The notes below the pieces were generated by a model, which saw only the letters and a list, made by a program, of their open reading frames with translations, ran no database searches and was not told the origin of the DNA. A program made the position numbers and the translations under genes. From positions 186,001-250,000 of the forward strand of contig NZ_AVGG01000002.1 in NCBI RefSeq assembly GCF_000498535.1: a stretch of 64,000 bases of DNA, in the 5' to 3' direction. Shown piece by piece: positions 61,790-64,000 of this stretch. Numbering within the stretch: the stretch's first letter is position 1; every line of letters begins with the position of its first letter. This DNA comes from Flavobacterium limnosediminis JC2902. GTDB taxonomy: Bacteria; Bacteroidota; Bacteroidia; Flavobacteriales; Flavobacteriaceae.

Positions 61790-63193
61790 TTATTCTGCGT
61801 TATCTAAAAATTCTTTAATTCTGTCTATATATTTATCAAAAAAGCCTCGTTTTATCTTATCACCCGTTGACTCATGATGCATTTCCGGTTGCCTTACATA
61901 AACTGGCTGTGGCTGATGTAGCGGTTGTTCGACCACTTCTTCTTCTACACGTTCTTCAACTACAACTTGTGGCTTAATCTCTACTTTTGGCTCTTCTTTT
62001 CTCATTTCCACCAAAGGCGTTGCGCTTTTGGTATTATTGCGGATACTGTTCATTACCAGACCAACCGCGGTTGCGTACATCGGACTTGAAATTTCCTCAT
62101 CAGAATCTCCAGCCAAATGCTCGTTAGGATATCCGATTCTGGTATCCATTCCCGTGATATACTCCACCAACTGCTTAATATGTTGCAATTGCGCACCACC
62201 ACCGGTTAAAACGATTCCTGCAATTAATTTTTTACGCGGATCCTCGTGACCGTAAGCTTTAATTTCAGCAAAAACCTGTTCGATGATTTCCACCACGCGT
62301 GCGTGAATGATTTTCGAAAGGTTTTTTAACGAAATCTCTTTTGGCTCACGACCTCTTAATCCAGGAATAGAAACAATTTCGTTGTCTTTATTTTCACCCG
62401 GCCAAGCCGATCCGAATTTTACTTTTAATAATTCAGCCTGTTTTTCGATAATCGAACAACCTTCTTTAATATCGTCGGTAATCACATTTCCTCCGAAAGG
62501 TATCACAGCTGTATGACGAATGATACCGTCTTTGAAAATTGCCAAATCCGTTGTCCCGCCCCCGATATCAATCAAAGCTACTCCGGCTTCTTTTTCTTCC
62601 TGACTTAAAACAGCATCAGCAGACGCCAACGGCTCTAAGGTCAATCCGGATAAATCCAGGCCGGCACTTTTAATACATCTTCCGACGTTTCGGATGGAAG
62701 AAGCTTGTCCTACCACGACATGAAAACTGGCTTCCAAACGACCACCGTACATTCCGATAGGCTCTTTAATTTCAGATTCACCGTCGATTTTAAATTCCTG
62801 TGGCAATACGTGGATAATTTCTTCACCCGGAAGCATCGCCAATTTATGAACCTGATTAATCAGCAAGTCGATATCCGCATCACCGATCACCTCTTCAGGA
62901 TTGCTTCGGCTGATATAATCACTATGCTGAATACTGCGGATGTGCTGACCGGCAATACCCACCACCACATCGTTAATCTTATAACCCGAATCAGCTTCCG
63001 CTTCAACAATGGCCTGCTGAATCGATTGGATTGTTTGTGTAATATTGTTTACCACGCCACGAGCCACACCAAGGCTTTTGGATTTTCCAACGCCTAAAAT
63101 CTCTAACTTCCCGTACTCATTTTTCTTGCCGATCATCGCAACAATCTTTGTTGTCCCGATGTCTAATCCTACTGCAATACTTTCTTTTTCCAT
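61790..63193 (-). CDS. ftsA: Cell division protein FtsA
   Basis: 467 residues. Actin-fold ATPase with SHS2 (1C) insertion: IAVGLDIGTTKIVAMIG (phosphate 1), VVVGIAGQHIRS, GVALIDIGGGTTDLAIF (phosphate 2), GIVLTGGGAQLQHI. A charged linker (about 395-440) leads to a C-terminal amphipathic helix (KIKRGFFDKYIDRIKEFLDN), the membrane-targeting sequence that tethers FtsZ. Nine bases after ftsQ. Confidence 0.96.
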   Translation of the reverse strand: MEKESIAVGLDIGTTKIVAMIGKKNEYGKLEILGVGKSKSLGVARGVVNNITQTIQSIQQAIVEAEADSGYKINDVVVGIAGQHIRSIQHSDYISRSNPEEVIGDADIDLLINQVHKLAMLPGEEIIHVLPQEFKIDGESEIKEPIGMYGGRLEASFHVVVGQASSIRNVGRCIKSAGLDLSGLTLEPLASADAVLSQEEKEAGVALIDIGGGTTDLAIFKDGIIRHTAVIPFGGNVITDDIKEGCSIIEKQAELLKVKFGSAWPGENKDNEIVSIPGLRGREPKEISLKNLSKIIHARVVEIIEQVFAEIKAYGHEDPRKKLIAGIVLTGGGAQLQHIKQLVEYITGMDTRIGYPNEHLAGDSDEEISSPMYATAVGLVMNSIRNNTKSATPLVEMRKEEPKVEIKPQVVVEERVEEEVVEQPLHQPQPVYVRQPEMHHESTGDKIKRGFFDKYIDRIKEFLDNAE

Positions 63194-63202
63194 ATTCTCC
63201 TT

Positions 63203-63925
63203 CTATTTGGTGCACACAACCTGTTGTGTAAACTTCAAATTAATCATTTTATATTCGCCTATCAAGGTATCTTTCATCGCATGCTGAAAGAAAGCTTTGT
63301 AATTATTAAACTTCTTATCAACATTTATCGGTTTACCGAAAAGAATTTCATAATTGTAATTCCGATTCGTCATCAGCACACTTCCCGACTCTAAAATCTT
63401 AGCTCCGGTGATGTTTTTTTTCAGAAAATCATCATCGTGAATATTCTGAAAAACTTCCGTCAGCCCTTTTCTGTTTTCGTTATTTATCTCACCAAAAACA
63501 AGCGGCACTCTTGCGGAAAAATGATCCGATAAAGGCATTTTATTCCCTTCGTAGTCAATGTAATAAGAACTTCTTTCGTTACTCACTCTCGCGATTGGGG
63601 TCTTTTGCGTTACGAGTGCTTTTAGAGTTCCGTCAACAGTAGCGTAAACCTGTGCATCGGCAATCATCTGATGACTATCGAGTTCGCGCTCTAATCTATT
63701 CAAATCTAATTTTTCTTTTCGTATGCTCGTAACACTCCCCGAATTTTGTATTAACAAGTTATTAACCATTTCATCTGTAAGAAAAGGCATGTTTTCTCCT
63801 GCAAATTTCACTTCGGTTTTCACCAATTTCCGGCTTTCGTTTCGCTTTTCAGAGAACGAATACAAAAAAATCAACACGCCTAACATGAGCACCAATCGCA
63901 CATCTGTCCATTTAATTTTCCTCAT
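63203..63925 (-). CDS. ftsQ: Cell division protein FtsQ/DivIB
   Basis: 240 residues from ATG 63925 (MRKIKWTDVRLVLMLGV); the longer frame would lie wholly within murC. One N-terminal membrane span (about 9-25), a POTRA-like segment (VKFAGENMPFLTDEMVNNLL, about 40-105) and a beta domain (about 110-235, PIARVSNERSSYYIDYEGNKMPLS). Bridges early and late divisome proteins. Overlaps the murC stop by 14 bases, so translational coupling is likely. Confidence 0.88.
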   Translation of the reverse strand: MRKIKWTDVRLVLMLGVLIFLYSFSEKRNESRKLVKTEVKFAGENMPFLTDEMVNNLLIQNSGSVTSIRKEKLDLNRLERELDSHQMIADAQVYATVDGTLKALVTQKTPIARVSNERSSYYIDYEGNKMPLSDHFSARVPLVFGEINNENRKGLTEVFQNIHDDDFLKKNITGAKILESGSVLMTNRNYNYEILFGKPINVDKKFNNYKAFFQHAMKDTLIGEYKMINLKFTQQVVCTK

Positions 63926-64000
63926 TTTCCAACGCTTTTTTAATATCCGGAACCATTTCACCAACATCACCCGCGCCGATCGTAACAATCACCTGAGCAT
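63912..64000 (-). CDS. murC: UDP-N-acetylmuramate--L-alanine ligase, 3' end only
   Basis: The last 28 codons of a gene entering from the right edge. The peptide AQVIVTIGAGDVGEMVPDIK, then KALENEEN and a stop, is the MurC C-terminus (GAGDV motif of the third domain). MurC adds L-Ala to UDP-MurNAc. The position before ftsQ-ftsA-ftsZ is that of the conserved division/cell-wall cluster. Confidence 0.85.
   Translation of the reverse strand, partial: AQVIVTIGAGDVGEMVPDIKKALENEEN

Overview
The window is AT-rich chromosomal DNA from a member of the Bacteroidota, almost certainly a Flavobacterium or close relative in the Flavobacteriaceae. The evidence is a complete gldKLMN gliding/type IX secretion cluster, promoters of the Bacteroidota type (TTG, about 20 bases, TAnnTTTG), a primary sigma factor without region 1.1, tRNAs without an encoded CCA, exosortase XrtF with its partner, TonB-dependent receptors carrying carboxypeptidase-like or STN domains, and families largely confined to this group (KTSC, DUF4249, HYC_CC_PP, GxxExxY). 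It reads mostly as core chromosome. I see no prophage, integron, CRISPR array, rRNA operon or intact insertion sequence.

Layout. 1-5 kb: start of der, era, two tandem initiator tRNAs and several small genes. 5-8.5 kb: an ABC-F ATPase, a DUF983 protein and an FAD oxidoreductase. 8.5-17 kb, minus strand: topA, an arginase-fold protein that has lost its metal ligands, then gldK, gldL, gldM and gldN. 17.5-26.6 kb, plus strand: glpD, miaB, a small GxxExxY nuclease-like cassette between inverted repeats, a sigma-54 activator, lptE, a TPR-like gene with a TTG start, secG, groES and groL. 26.7-31.6 kb: two tandem 792-residue MG2/plug surface proteins, the second preceded by a copy of the groL 3' end that marks the duplication breakpoint. 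31.7-35.9 kb: a DUF2490 protein and a three-gene metal (probably copper) operon. 35.9-39.2 kb: a beta-CASP metallo-hydrolase, an ATP-cone/Mrr nuclease fusion and the XrtF exosortase pair. 39.2-42.3 kb: a GAF-type Msr, rpsO and pnp. 42.5-49.1 kb: a four-gene outer-membrane operon (secreted protein, STN-type TonB receptor, DUF4249 lipoprotein, MG2/plug protein). 49.2-51.8 kb: a lipoprotein, the primary sigma factor gene and rpe. 51.8-57.8 kb, minus strand: a CBS protein and an RND tripartite efflux operon. 57.9-64 kb, minus strand: an MtfA-like peptidase, tRNA-Arg(TCG), a YqeY protein and the end of the division cluster murC-ftsQ-ftsA-ftsZ.

How the genes fit together. Much of the window concerns the cell envelope: T9SS/gliding, outer-membrane receptors with lipoprotein partners, LptE, SecG, exosortase, RND efflux and divisome. 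The least understood parts are the 42.5-49.1 kb operon with its paralogues at 26.7-31.6 kb, the XrtF pair beside the ATP-cone nuclease, the degenerate arginase beside gldK, and a structured intergenic repeat family present in at least three full copies. All assignments are by reading motifs and context; no database search was possible.
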